From Atopobiaceae bacterium (lineage in GTDB: Bacteria > Actinomycetota > Coriobacteriia > Coriobacteriales > Atopobiaceae), in the NCBI GenBank assembly GCA_017545665.1, contig JAFWKQ010000093.1:1-38195 (forward strand): a stretch of 38,195 bases of DNA, written 5' to 3'. A program made the position numbers and the translations under genes. Of the stretch, positions 24,724 through 33,073 are shown one piece after another (within the stretch, counting starts at the first letter, position 1; the number at the start of each line of letters is the position of its first letter). Under the pieces are notes generated by a model, which was not told where the DNA came from, ran no database searches, and saw nothing but the letters and a program-made list of their open reading frames with translations.

Positions 24724-25565
24724 GCGCACATGCTACTTCCATGCGAGACGCCCTCTACGAGGCGCCGGGACCAAAGACCAGGCGACGTACCGCCATAGGC
24801 ACCGTCGTGTCGCTGGTGCTGCTTGCCGTTGGCATTTTTTTCGCCATTAGGCAGTTCTACATTACCGACCAGCTCAATGAGCGCTACTGGAGCTTCCTTT
24901 TGGAATGGACCACGTGGCGCTTCTTGCTCGAGGGACTTTGGGGAACCATACAAGTCGCCATCGTTTCGGGAATCATATCCATGTTGCTGGGCCTTTTGCT
25001 CATGCTGGGACGCATTGGACACAACAAGGTCCTCTCGGTTATTTGTCGCGTGCTCACGGACTTGTTCCGTAGTTTGCCGAGCCTGTTGCTAATCTACTTC
25101 TTCTTCTTGGTTATCCCCAAGTACGGCATTCGTATGCCGTCATTTTGGATGCTCACCATTCCCATTTCCCTTGCGGCCTCGGGTGTGTTGGCCGAGGTCT
25201 TTAGGGCTGGCGTAAACGCGGTTCCTAAGGGGCAGACGGAGGCGGCCATGTCCATTGGCCTTACGCATGGAAAGATCGTGCGTAAGATTATCCTGCCACA
25301 GGCGCTGCGCATCGTTATTCCCTCGCTCGTGTCGCAGCTGGTGGTTGTGGTTAAAGACACCACCGTTGCCTATGTGGTGAGCTTTCCCGACCTCATGCAA
25401 AATGCGCGCGTGCTCATTTCCAACTACGATGCACTTGTGTCCATGTACTTTGTGGTTGCCATCATCTACATCCTGATTAACTACGCCATTAACCAGCTGT
25501 CCATTTACCTCGCACATCGCTCGGGGAACAAAATCGTAACGCGCGCGTCCGAAAACCCGCTGTAA
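24720..25565 (+). CDS. Amino-acid ABC transporter permease (second)
   Basis: A 281-residue permease with a longer cytoplasmic N-terminus (about 35 residues, Arg/Lys-rich) than its partner, then membrane helices, 'LTDLFRSLPSLLLIYFF' and the EAA loop 'QTEAAMSIGL'. 'VVKDTTVAYVVSFPDLM' is the usual segment near the C-terminus. The ATG overlaps the preceding stop (ATGA), so translation is coupled. The ATPase gene starts 9 bp after its stop. Confidence 0.95.
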   Translation: MSAHATSMRDALYEAPGPKTRRRTAIGTVVSLVLLAVGIFFAIRQFYITDQLNERYWSFLLEWTTWRFLLEGLWGTIQVAIVSGIISMLLGLLLMLGRIGHNKVLSVICRVLTDLFRSLPSLLLIYFFFLVIPKYGIRMPSFWMLTIPISLAASGVLAEVFRAGVNAVPKGQTEAAMSIGLTHGKIVRKIILPQALRIVIPSLVSQLVVVVKDTTVAYVVSFPDLMQNARVLISNYDALVSMYFVVAIIYILINYAINQLSIYLAHRSGNKIVTRASENPL

Positions 25566-25574
25566 GGAGCAACC

Positions 25575-26324
25575 ATGGCTGCAGACAATACCGCAATTAT
25601 CCAGATGCACCACGTTGACAAGCACTATGGCGAGCTGCACGTGTTGCAAGACATTAACCTCGACGTACAGAAGGGCGAGGTTGTTGTGCTTATTGGCCCG
25701 TCGGGCTCGGGTAAGTCCACGTTGTGCCGTACCATAAACCGACTGGAGACCATTGATTCGGGCGAGATTCTGTTTGAGGGCAAGCCGTTGCCGGAGGAAG
25801 GCAAGGAGCTGGCCGCATACCGTGCCGAGATAGGCATGGTGTTCCAGAGCTTCAACCTTTTTGCCCATAAGTCCATCCTGGACAACGTGACCCTTGGGCC
25901 GCGCGAAGTGTTGGGGACCCCCAAAGCGGAAGCAGAGATGGAGGCTATGGAGCTGCTCGCCCGCGTGGGCGTGGCCGAGCAGGCGCACAAGGTCCCTGCA
26001 CAGCTGAGTGGCGGACAACAACAGCGCGTGGCCATTGCGCGCTCGCTGGCCATGCATCCCAAGGCGATGCTCTTCGACGAGCCCACTTCGGCTCTCGACC
26101 CCGAAATGATCAATGAGGTGCTCGAGGTTATGGTGGAGCTCGCTCAGGAGGGCATGACCATGGTGGTCGTAACCCACGAGATGAGCTTTGCCCGCCGCGT
26201 TTCCAACCGCGTGGTGTTTATGGCCGATGGGCAGATTATGGAAGAGGGCACCCCGGACGAGTTCTTCGACCATCCCAAGACGGAGCGCGCCAAGGACTTT
26301 CTCGATTCGATTCGCGGACACTAG
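25575..26324 (+). CDS. Amino-acid ABC transporter ATP-binding protein (GlnQ/HisP type)
   Basis: A 249-residue ABC ATPase: Walker A 'GPSGSGKST', Q-loop '[13 protein letters not shown]', signature 'LSGGQQQR', Walker B '[14 protein letters not shown]' and switch 'VVTHE'. The order and residues are those of the polar amino-acid uptake family. It drives the two permeases upstream. AAGGAGC 6-9 nt upstream of ATG fixes the start. The operon ends here, followed by a 37-bp-stem hairpin. Confidence 0.97.
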   Translation: MAADNTAIIQMHHVDKHYGELHVLQDINLDVQKGEVVVLIGPSGSGKSTLCRTINRLETIDSGEILFEGKPLPEEGKELAAYRAEIGMVFQSFNLFAHKSILDNVTLGPREVLGTPKAEAEMEAMELLARVGVAEQAHKVPAQLSGGQQQRVAIARSLAMHPKAMLFDEPTSALDPEMINEVLEVMVELAQEGMTMVVVTHEMSFARRVSNRVVFMADGQIMEEGTPDEFFDHPKTERAKDFLDSIRGH

Positions 26325-26329
26325 GGTGG

Positions 26330-26435
26330 CACATCCCCACGCCTGCAACGTAGTCCGCAAGCGGCTACTCACGAAGTGAGCGAGCGAAGCGAGCGCGGAG
26401 CCGCTTGCGGACTACGTTGCAGGCGTGGGGATGTG
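26330..26435. repeat. Long perfect hairpin (37-bp arms, 32-nt loop) after the ABC operon
   Basis: The left arm 26330-26366 is the exact complement of the right arm 26399-26435 over 37 bp. The 32-nt loop carries CTCAC-GAA-GTGAG and a GAGCGAAGCGAGC repeat. It lies 5 bp after the ATPase stop and 12 bp before the stop of the convergent TPR-like gene. Its architecture matches the hairpin at 11119-11204, including loop length. Confidence 0.95.
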
Positions 26436-26447
26436 GACAATGCTGGC

Positions 26448-27449
26448 CTACTCGTCCCAGTTACGCCACTGGAATCCGTTGCGGGTGCAAAAGTCCTGAG
26501 CTGAGGCGAGAAAGCCCTTCTGGTCGCATGCCCAGGCAGCAAAGTCGGGGATATCGGAAATAATGGGATCGGCCTCATGGACGCATAGCATGGACTCTTG
26601 GAAGCTTCCTGGCTCGAAGGTGGGCCGATCGGGAATATAGGTATCCACATACATGGGTTGCAACAGCAGATAGGCGCCCCCTGCGCAAAGCTGGTCGAAG
26701 CCTCGGAGCGCGCGCCGTGCTGCGGGAATGCGACCGAGCTTGTACATAAGAATGGCGCGGCTAAGATGGAACCACGCATTGCCGTGACGACCCTCGCGCG
26801 AGTCGAGCCAATCGAAGCCCTTCTCATCCTCCAGGCGAGCCATGGCAAGCGCGCAGGTAAAGCGTGCGCCCAACGCATCGAGCGGCGCGCGGGCAAGCAG
26901 GTCCATGCAAAGGTCGCACGTCATGCGAAAGCGCGACGTGTTGATGCCGGTGCGTGCAAGGGCTGCCTGCAGGCGCAGTCGCGGGCGTACGAACACATTG
27001 GCCCACGCATCGCCCGCGACGGGGATCTGCACGCTGCCCTCGTTTGAACGAAGAGACTCGTGAGTCTCCAGGAGCCTGTCGAAGAGCTCTGCCTGCGAAA
27101 GGTCGAGCGCCAGCAACCTCAACGTAAGCGCGTCGACGCAACCATCGTATGTGACAAGGGCCTGATCGCAGGCAGCCACGAGTGCCGTGTTACGCTGCTC
27201 GCGCTTTTGCGCGTATTGCTCATCGTCCAAGAGGTCGTCGTCGTGACGCGACTGTTCGTAGCGGTCGAGCACCTGTGTGATTTGCAAGAATGCCTGTTCT
27301 TCGTCGTCGTCCACAAAGCGCATGGGGTCCTCGCGTACGGCGAGCTCGAGCTCTTCGAACGCCTCGTCCGAGAGCGAACCTAGCTTGCGGCGCCGCTTGA
27401 GTGCCAAGCGGCGTATCTGCTCTTTTCGTGCGTCCATTGCGATCGTCAC
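26448..27449 (-). CDS. TPR-like helical protein, second of a paralogous pair (333 aa)
   Basis: An all-helical soluble protein with no catalytic motif that I recognise. The middle part, 'LRLQAALARTGINTSRF', 'ALGARFTCALAMARLEDEKG' and 'WFHLSRAILMYKLGRIPAARRALR', has the small-large residue pattern of tetratricopeptide repeats and aligns by eye with the adjacent upstream gene product. The GTG at 27449 overlaps the previous stop (GTGA), so the two are translationally coupled; an ATG at 27437 is the alternative start. It probably acts as a scaffold in protein interactions. Function unknown. Confidence 0.7.
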   Translation of the reverse strand: MTIAMDARKEQIRRLALKRRRKLGSLSDEAFEELELAVREDPMRFVDDDEEQAFLQITQVLDRYEQSRHDDDLLDDEQYAQKREQRNTALVAACDQALVTYDGCVDALTLRLLALDLSQAELFDRLLETHESLRSNEGSVQIPVAGDAWANVFVRPRLRLQAALARTGINTSRFRMTCDLCMDLLARAPLDALGARFTCALAMARLEDEKGFDWLDSREGRHGNAWFHLSRAILMYKLGRIPAARRALRGFDQLCAGGAYLLLQPMYVDTYIPDRPTFEPGSFQESMLCVHEADPIISDIPDFAAWACDQKGFLASAQDFCTRNGFQWRNWDE

Positions 27450-28492
27450 CGTCCCGACTGCGCGTCGTTTGCCTGTTGGGCTAGCACTGCCAGCATGGCC
27501 TGGGGTCGCTTGCGCGCAGTTTCCTGTATGAGCCAGGTGCTCAGCACGCCACGGCCTTGTAGGTCGATGCCCTCTTGCAACAAAACGGTTGCCTCCGAGA
27601 GGGCAAGAATAATCTCGTCCTCGCTATAAGGTGCCACGGCCAATCGGGCAAACACTCCCTCCGGAAGTTCGTTCTGACGTATGAGCGCTTCGGCGGCATG
27701 CGGATACGAATCCAAGAGTTTGTCGAGGTGTGCAATCGCCTCTTCCAAATCGTGACGTTTGAAGGCGAGCGATAGAAGCGCCAAGCGCGTCCAAGCATCA
27801 TCGGAGGGGCGGGCGAGCCTGGTTTTTTGTCGTGTGGCAATGAACTCTTGTAGGCCGGACTCGTCCTCGAGCTTTGCGTAGGCGAGTGCCGCGGTAAATC
27901 GAACGTCTGCCATGTCACTTGGGTCTAGCTCGAGGGCCTTATGTGCCAAACGTAGCGATTCGCGATTTCTGCCGCAAATCAGAGCTTCCTCTGCCTGGGT
28001 GGCAACCCAGCGCAAATAGGGTCGCATGGCGATGTTGGCCATGAGGCGCGCACGCTCGCTTGGTTCGTCTGGGGGGATGGCTGCGCGCTGCTCCTCACAG
28101 TGGGTTCGCACCTCGTCCGACCGCTCGTTCAAAAAGGTAAGAAACGCGTCGAAGGAGGAGCTGGCGGCTGCTGATTTCATGCGAATGGCGTCGTAACAAT
28201 GGGGGTCGAGCGAAATCGCCTCCTCAAGGATGCGATGCCCGTCATCGATTATCCGATGGGCGCGTTGTTCGTCGGCAAACGGCAGCTCGTAGTCTATGCG
28301 CCTAGAGGCAAGCGTCACCAAATGAAAGGCACGATCACTGTCGGATTGCGGCAGCGAGTCGCGGTCTTGGGCAAATCGTCGGCCAAAGGTTATGAACTCG
28401 CGCGTTGCTTGCGCGGCGTTCTTGCCTTTGAGGGAGCGGGCGAAGCGAAGGCCGAGCCGCTGGTAGTCTTCTCGTTGTGGATCAAACGCCAT
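27446..28492 (-). CDS. TPR-like helical protein, first of a paralogous pair (348 aa)
   Basis: An all-helical soluble protein. 'MRPYLRWVATQAEEALICGRNRESLRLAHKALELDPSDMADVRFTAALAYAKLEDESGL' is classic TPR-like text ('ALELDPSD') and matches the corresponding segment of the downstream gene ('RPRLRLQAALARTG ... ALAMARLEDEKG'). The start at 28492 is chosen because AAGGAGGGG lies 4-12 nt upstream; 42 more open codons lie upstream but have no ribosome site and run into the divergent promoter region. Likely a tandem duplication with the next gene. Function unknown. Confidence 0.75.
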   Translation of the reverse strand: MAFDPQREDYQRLGLRFARSLKGKNAAQATREFITFGRRFAQDRDSLPQSDSDRAFHLVTLASRRIDYELPFADEQRAHRIIDDGHRILEEAISLDPHCYDAIRMKSAAASSSFDAFLTFLNERSDEVRTHCEEQRAAIPPDEPSERARLMANIAMRPYLRWVATQAEEALICGRNRESLRLAHKALELDPSDMADVRFTAALAYAKLEDESGLQEFIATRQKTRLARPSDDAWTRLALLSLAFKRHDLEEAIAHLDKLLDSYPHAAEALIRQNELPEGVFARLAVAPYSEDEIILALSEATVLLQEGIDLQGRGVLSTWLIQETARKRPQAMLAVLAQQANDAQSGR

Positions 28493-28595
28493 AGCCCCTC
28501 CTTCTTTTGTGCGATGTATGGCTGCTTTGGTCTTGTATCCTAGCACGGTAGCGATGCTGAGTTTTTGGGATATTGTCACAAAGGAGTCCGTTGCC

Positions 28596-29216
28596 ATGAG
28601 TTTGCTCGAAGACGCCATCGATTACGCCAGGCAGGCGGATGACCCTTACCTGGAAAACCTGCATGTTACGGGCCAAACGCTTGAGCCAAGCCGCAGTCTT
28701 CGCTTTTACGAGTTGCATGGCGTGGAGTTGGACCATTGCATGCTTGCGGGTGTGGATTTTTCCAAGGCTAGCTTTTACGACTGCATCCTAACGGATTGTG
28801 ACCTTTCCAATGCGTCGCTGGAAGAGGCCTATTTTGCTCGCACGCGGTTTGTGGGATGCAAGCTGGAGGGGGCAAGGCTGGGGAAGGCCCTCTTGCGCTC
28901 CTCCCGCTTTGTTGACTGCATGTGCCGCTATGCAAACATGGGAGAGATGACAATAGAGGGCTCTTCGCTTATTGGGTGCGACCTGCGCGAGGCGTTTTTG
29001 AACGAGGTGCGTTTTCGCGGGAAACCGCAATTCGACAAATGCGACCTCACGCGCGTTGACCTCTTTAGAACGTCGCTCAAGGGGATGGACCTCTCCACGT
29101 GCAATATTGCCGGCATTGCCGTGAGCGATACCCACAACGAGCTTAGGGGAGCGCTCATTTCGCGAGACCAGGCGCAGGACCTAGTCGGCATGCTGGGCGT
29201 GCGCATAGTGGACTAG
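28596..29216 (+). CDS. Pentapeptide-repeat protein
   Basis: A 207-residue protein with repeated A(D/N)Lxx-type pentapeptides: 'LAGVDFSKASFYDCILTDCDLSNASLEEAYFARTRFVGCKLEGARLGKA' and more to about residue 190. The repeats should fold as a right-handed quadrilateral beta helix. Many cysteines fall at the repeat centre positions. The family includes gyrase-protecting proteins (Qnr, MfpA), but most members have unknown roles, and nothing here points to gyrase. AAAGGAG 9 nt upstream fixes the start. It is divergent from the TPR pair and converges on murE. Confidence 0.88.
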   Translation: MSLLEDAIDYARQADDPYLENLHVTGQTLEPSRSLRFYELHGVELDHCMLAGVDFSKASFYDCILTDCDLSNASLEEAYFARTRFVGCKLEGARLGKALLRSSRFVDCMCRYANMGEMTIEGSSLIGCDLREAFLNEVRFRGKPQFDKCDLTRVDLFRTSLKGMDLSTCNIAGIAVSDTHNELRGALISRDQAQDLVGMLGVRIVD

Positions 29217-29266
29217 CGGTTCGATGAGGCCTTTTAGATTCGCCTGGACGGCCTCGCGCCATCCAG

Positions 29267-30802
29267 TTATTCGTTGGCGAGCACTTGTCGCACGAGCTCC
29301 CCGTCGGGAACCATGGGTGACGGCCCGTCCTTGCGAAGCTGCCGTGCCTCGTGGCCCTTGCCAAGAACGCATACAACTGCGGGTTTGTCTGCTGCGCGGG
29401 CCATGTTAAGCGCGTGTTTGATGGCCTCCGTGCGATCCAGTACCACCTCGCAACTCGTGCCAGCGGGCGTGGCCTCGACCATCTGTGCGCAGATACGCTC
29501 TACTGGCTCGGGACCGGGGTCGTCCTCGGTGTAGATAAGGTGATCGGCATAGGGTGCGGCTGCTGGCGGCATCTCGAAGCGACGCTCCGCGCCCTTTCCG
29601 CCGGTGGCGCCAAACACGGCTATTACATAGTGGTTTACATAGCTCTTGCGCACCGTATCCAGGGCCGTTTGGACGGCCATGCCGTTATGGGCGTAGTCGA
29701 TAATGGCCACAATCCTGTCGTCGGCGCTGCAGGTTACGTCCATGCGGCCTGGGACTCTGCAGCGCTTGAGTCCGTCCACTATCTGCCGCTCGGAGCAGCC
29801 GAGCTCTTGGGCGATGGCAACGGCTGCCAGCGCGTTCTCCACATTGAACAGGCCGGTGAGCGCAATGCTTGCAGGTGCGGACCACTGAGGCGTGTGGACA
29901 GTGAACGCCATGCCGCCTGGCTGTGGGCGAACGTCGCTTGCCCATACGTTTGCCTGCGCGTCATTGTTATTGCTGGAAACGCCGAAGCTCACGACTTTGG
30001 GGCACGCATGCGCCGCCTCAAGGATCTGAGCCGCGTGTTGGGGGTCAAAGGACGCGTTGACCACCGCCGTCTGCGCATTCTCGAAGATCTTGAGCTTACT
30101 CGCAAGATAGTCTTCAAAGGTGGGGTGTTCCAAAGGCGAGACGTGGTCGACGCCAATGTTGAGAAATGCGGCGACGTCGTAGTGGAGTCCTTCCACGCGT
30201 TGGTACTTGAGGCCCTGGCTCGAAACCTCCATTACCATGTCCAAGCCGCTGCTCGCCGCATGGGCCAGATGGCGCCATAGATCGGGGGCTTCGGGGGTGG
30301 TGTTGCGTGACGCGCAACGCTCAATGCCGTCGTAGATCTCTAGCGTTCCTAACGTGGCTGTGCGAGAGAGGGGCTTGTTGCCATCCAGTATTGCGCGCAC
30401 GAAGTAGGCGACCGTCGTCTTTCCCTTGGTGCCCGTTATGCCTGCAATCTGCATGTTTTTGTCGGGGTGGCCCCACGCCTCGGCAGACACGAGTGACATG
30501 GCGGAGCGAATGTTGCTGGTTATGAGTGCGGGTGCGTTTGGAGCGGTGGCGGCGAGCTCTGCAGCAAGCGACTCGTCGCAGAGATAGCCAGACGCGCCAG
30601 CCTTGAGTGCGGACTCAAGAAACGCCGGCTTAAACGTTGAACCCTTGCATACGAATAGGTGGTTGGCTTCGACTACGCGCGAGTCGCAGTCGGCACCAGT
30701 TACGTAGATATGCTCCTCGGGAAAGACGGGGAGGTGTGCGGTGCTTGCAAGCAGGCCTTTGCGTTGCAGAAGGGCTGCGAGTTGCTTTAGTGTGGTATTC
30801 AT
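29267..30802 (-). CDS. murE: UDP-N-acetylmuramyl-tripeptide synthetase (MurE)
   Basis: A 511-residue Mur ligase, which adds the third amino acid to UDP-MurNAc-L-Ala-D-Glu in the cytoplasm. Seen: 'GITGTKGKTT' ATP loop (121-130), 'NTTPEAPDLW' substrate loop, 'MEVSSQGLKYQRVEGL' and 'IDYAHNGMAVQTAL'. At the amino-acid selecting position, where diaminopimelate-adding enzymes have DNPR, this protein reads 'YTEDDPGPEP' (near 425), so the added residue is more likely lysine, ornithine or another diamine. The start at 30802 has no clear Shine-Dalgarno; a TATACT lies about 10 nt upstream on the minus strand. Pentapeptide-repeat gene converges from the other side. Confidence 0.93.
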   Translation of the reverse strand: MNTTLKQLAALLQRKGLLASTAHLPVFPEEHIYVTGADCDSRVVEANHLFVCKGSTFKPAFLESALKAGASGYLCDESLAAELAATAPNAPALITSNIRSAMSLVSAEAWGHPDKNMQIAGITGTKGKTTVAYFVRAILDGNKPLSRTATLGTLEIYDGIERCASRNTTPEAPDLWRHLAHAASSGLDMVMEVSSQGLKYQRVEGLHYDVAAFLNIGVDHVSPLEHPTFEDYLASKLKIFENAQTAVVNASFDPQHAAQILEAAHACPKVVSFGVSSNNNDAQANVWASDVRPQPGGMAFTVHTPQWSAPASIALTGLFNVENALAAVAIAQELGCSERQIVDGLKRCRVPGRMDVTCSADDRIVAIIDYAHNGMAVQTALDTVRKSYVNHYVIAVFGATGGKGAERRFEMPPAAAPYADHLIYTEDDPGPEPVERICAQMVEATPAGTSCEVVLDRTEAIKHALNMARAADKPAVVCVLGKGHEARQLRKDGPSPMVPDGELVRQVLANE

Positions 30803-30882
30803 GCTGCCTAGTATAGCGCGTTCTCGCGAGGGGCGGCGCTTTGCGTGCGCAGACTTAGTTAGCTAAACCTACTGGTGGTGCC

Positions 30883-31704
30883 TTACGATCCGCCGCCGCC
30901 AGGGTATTCCTCCGTAAAGACCTCGATTTGCGCAGTGCGATCGGGCATCGTGAACTCGTATGCTGCACCCTGCGAGGCGACTACCTCGCCGTTTACGCGT
31001 ACCACCGTTTGCACGTCGAGCGGATGATTTACCGTGAGCCGTACTGTGTTGCCAGCGGAAGCAGAGGTGGGGCAATCCGTTACGAGACCGTCCACGTCCG
31101 ATACGACTACGATGCTGAGTGCGTTGTCCGCGCTCTTCTCGCTGCCTTGCAGCTCGCGGACTTTGTCCCACAGTGCGCCATCGTCGCTCACTTGATAGCT
31201 GGAGTCGGGGCCTGCAAGGATGCCCTTGTTCGGGAACCTAAAGCCCACGGTGGAACCGTCCTGCCTTTTGAATGACACGAAATGGTGCGAGTCGGCAGTG
31301 CTTTGCTGGTCCTTCGTTCCCACGGTTACGTTGCCTACGAGCTCATACAGTCTCTTGATGTCGTCTTCGCTCGTAACGGTAACAACGGGCTGCTTGCCAT
31401 CCTCGTCGTAAAGTACGGTGCAGCTCGTCGGTATTTTGCCTGATTTCATATCCTGCACGAGTCGTTTTGACCCATCGTCCCCAAAAGTGCGGAGGATAGA
31501 GCCCTGAACTAGGCCGTCGACCGTGTTGGGTTGGTTGCTAGACGCGCTGGAGCTTTGCGCGTTTGTTTGGTCTTCGGTGGTGGATATGCTGCTAGACGCA
31601 CTTGAGGCGCTGGAAGTGCTGCCAGGCGACTGTGCGCCACAGGCGGCAAGTATGGCACACAGGCTCAGCGAGCAAAGTGTGGTTGCTGCAGCGTGGTGTT
31701 TCAT
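30883..31704 (-). CDS. Secreted lipoprotein of unknown function (273 aa)
   Basis: The N-terminus 'MKHHAAATTLCSLSLCAILAAC' is a lipoprotein signal with lipobox 'LAAC' (Cys22), followed by a Ser-rich linker (about 25-60). The mature part has two segments: one ending 'GFRFPNKGILAGPDSSYQVSDDGALWDKV', and a C-terminal beta-rich segment, 'VRLTVNHPLDVQTVVRVNGEVVASQGAAYEFTMPDRTAQIEVF', that reads like an Ig-like domain. The last residues are Pro-Gly-Gly-Gly-Gly-Ser. AAAGGGG upstream supports the start. No function can be assigned. Confidence 0.8.
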   Translation of the reverse strand: MKHHAAATTLCSLSLCAILAACGAQSPGSTSSASSASSSISTTEDQTNAQSSSASSNQPNTVDGLVQGSILRTFGDDGSKRLVQDMKSGKIPTSCTVLYDEDGKQPVVTVTSEDDIKRLYELVGNVTVGTKDQQSTADSHHFVSFKRQDGSTVGFRFPNKGILAGPDSSYQVSDDGALWDKVRELQGSEKSADNALSIVVVSDVDGLVTDCPTSASAGNTVRLTVNHPLDVQTVVRVNGEVVASQGAAYEFTMPDRTAQIEVFTEEYPGGGGS

Positions 31705-31793
31705 GGCGACCCCTTTCTATTTGTTCCAGCATATACATAACACGAGGCGACGGGGCAAAATGTTTGCAGAAATTTTGCTAGGTGGATCGCGGC

Positions 31794-31952
31794 GGGGCCA
31801 CTTTTCCGCCTATGGACGTCCCTGCTGGGCGCACTTTTCCGAGGGGCCGGGGGCCGGGGCCACTTTTCTGCCCGCAAACGTCCCCGCTGGGCGCACAAAC
31901 GGCCGATTTGTGGACCCGGTAGAGAAGTTTGTGACCCGAATTGTGGACCCGG
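31794..31952. repeat. Degenerate tandem repeats
   Basis: GGGGCCACTTTTC begins at 31794 and again at 31856; each is followed by a GCC..., ACGTCCC, GCTGGGCGCAC series, giving a 62-bp period. Further on TTGTGGACCCGG (31908), TTGTGACCCG (31929) and TTGTGGACCCGG (31941) form a shorter series. Confidence 0.75.
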
Positions 31953-32104
31953 CATGGCGACGGCGTAAAGAAGTGAGCAGGGCAGGGAAGGCCCTGGACG
32001 CTCTGGTCGGCCATCTTTTTTGCAAGACGCCAGGTGTGGCGTATGGTTTTGCGCACGATTTACGCAGGGGATTTACACAGTTTGAGGCATAAGCGTTATC
32101 CGGA

Positions 32105-32133
32105 TTGTTTTCTAGAGAAAAGTGTGTTAGACT
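32105..32133 (+). promoter_or_regulatory. Promoter of tRNA-Val
   Basis: TTGTTT (32105-32110), 17-bp spacer, TAGACT (32128-32133), 12 bp before the first tRNA base. Confidence 0.65.
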
Positions 32134-32144
32134 CTGCTGCGCAC

Positions 32145-32219
32145 GGGCGATTGGCGCAGTGGTGGCGCAGGTGCCTTACAAGCACAAGGTCACAAGTTCG
32201 AATCTTATATCGCCCACCA
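32145..32219 (+). tRNA. tRNA-Val (anticodon UAC)
   Basis: A 75-nt cloverleaf with encoded CCA. Acceptor stem GGGCGAT/ATCGCCC is perfect; D stem GCGC/GCGC; anticodon stem GGTGC/GCACA with one G-A end mismatch; anticodon loop CTTACAA gives UAC. The T stem (ACAAG/CTTAT) is AU-rich and has a C-A mismatch, which is unusual. The 3' 50 nt recur at 34992-35041, where the T stem (ACTGG/CCAGT) is perfect. This suggests that the present 3' half was supplied by an integrated element. Confidence 0.9.
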
Positions 32220-32229
32220 GAGAACACGA

Positions 32230-32259
32230 GGTCGGAGGGAGTAAACCTTCCGACCTTTT
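32230..32259 (+). terminator. Terminator after tRNA-Val
   Basis: GGTCGGAGGG (32230-32239) and CCTTCCGACC (32246-32255) pair with one G-T wobble, loop AGTAAA, followed by TTTTAT. The following bases 32260-32511 contain a direct repeat GGCGTCTATT (twice near 32275-32300) and no gene. Confidence 0.85.
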
Positions 32260-32511
32260 ATATTAGGAAAAAAACGGGCGTCTATTGTAGGCGTCTATTC
32301 TTCGCTTGCAAAAGTTAACGTGCAGGAAGATGCGTGATCGGCCTCTTGTCGAGCGATTATCGTGAGAAGGAGAAATTGAGCCAAGACACTGTCAGCCCAT
32401 CCGATGCGAGCGCGCTGTCACACGCTGTTTGAAAACCGGGCTTCAAAACCAAGCTCGCGCGGCGAGCGATCTATATGGATGCGAGGGGCTGTGGCGGTAG
32501 GCTTCCGTTTG

Positions 32512-32916
32512 CTAGTGTAGCTGCTCGACCATCTGCTCTAGCCTGCCAATCTCGCCTTCGATGCCTGCCTGCTCCTCTGGCCAGACGAGCTCGCCGTCGC
32601 AAGATATCTTAAGCACGTCAGGCATTCTCCTCTGCGAGACGATGCATACTGTGCGCGTTGTGTCGCGCCAGCCGTACGGCGCCGGTTTCCGGGCGTCGCC
32701 TCGCTCGTGCTCGACCGTCCTGCTGAGCCAAACGCCGTCGCTCTCGCTAATCGTCAGGTGCTCGGACACTCCCGTGACATGGTCGGACTCAGACGATGTC
32801 GTGTCTGTGTCTGCCGACTTGTCGTGCGCGCCGCTGCAGAAGGATGCCAGACGCCTAGCCGTGAGGGCGTGGCGGCGCCCCGTGCGCTCGTCCATCACGT
32901 AGGCCTTATACGCCAT
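32512..32916 (-). CDS. Hypothetical protein (134 aa) in the tRNA-flanked segment
   Basis: A charged protein with 'AYKAYVMDERTGRRHALTARRLASF', 'ESDGVWLSRTVEHERGD', 'GWRDTTRTVCIVSQRRMPDVLKISCDGELVWPEE' and a C-terminal helix 'EGEIGRLEQMVEQL'. It reads like real protein but I do not recognise it. The frame stays open to 33159, overlapping the ATPase gene's 3' end; the text before Met82 is Arg/Pro/Ser-rich and unlikely, so the ATG at 32914-32916 is proposed, without a ribosome site. It may be the 3' remnant of a longer gene. Confidence 0.4.
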   Translation of the reverse strand: MAYKAYVMDERTGRRHALTARRLASFCSGAHDKSADTDTTSSESDHVTGVSEHLTISESDGVWLSRTVEHERGDARKPAPYGWRDTTRTVCIVSQRRMPDVLKISCDGELVWPEEQAGIEGEIGRLEQMVEQLH

Positions 32917-33010
32917 GCGGGCGGATGCGTCCCAAGGTTCTTTAGGCGTCTGCCACAAGGAGCGCGCGTGCGGGGAGCGCGCCCGTCGTCGACCAAGTGG
33001 TGGGCCTCGC

Positions 33011-33053
33011 CGCGTTACCCAACGCCACGCCTCGCATGGGGTCGGGTAACGCG
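33011..33053. repeat. Inverted repeat CGCGTTACCC
   Basis: CGCGTTACCC (33011-33020) and GGGTAACGCG (33044-33053) with a 23-nt loop; a third CGCGTTACC follows at 33052. It lies just after the DUF4143 ATPase stop on the minus strand and may mark its transcript end. Confidence 0.6.
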
Positions 33054-33073
33054 CGTTACCACGAGTCCGTGTC

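Larger units (their letters stand above)
31705..32144. other. 440-bp gene-free spacer before tRNA-Val
   Basis: Several frames are open here on both strands but all read as low-similarity, repeat-driven text. The stretch holds two ~50-bp direct repeats 62 bp apart, three TTGTGGACCCGG-like short repeats, and the tRNA promoter. I see no protein gene. Confidence 0.7.

Noticed and set aside
31523..32092. 189-codon plus-strand frame from the lipoprotein gene into the tRNA spacer
   Set aside because: Half is antisense to the lipoprotein; the remainder is repeat-derived Gly/Pro/Arg text without a plausible start.
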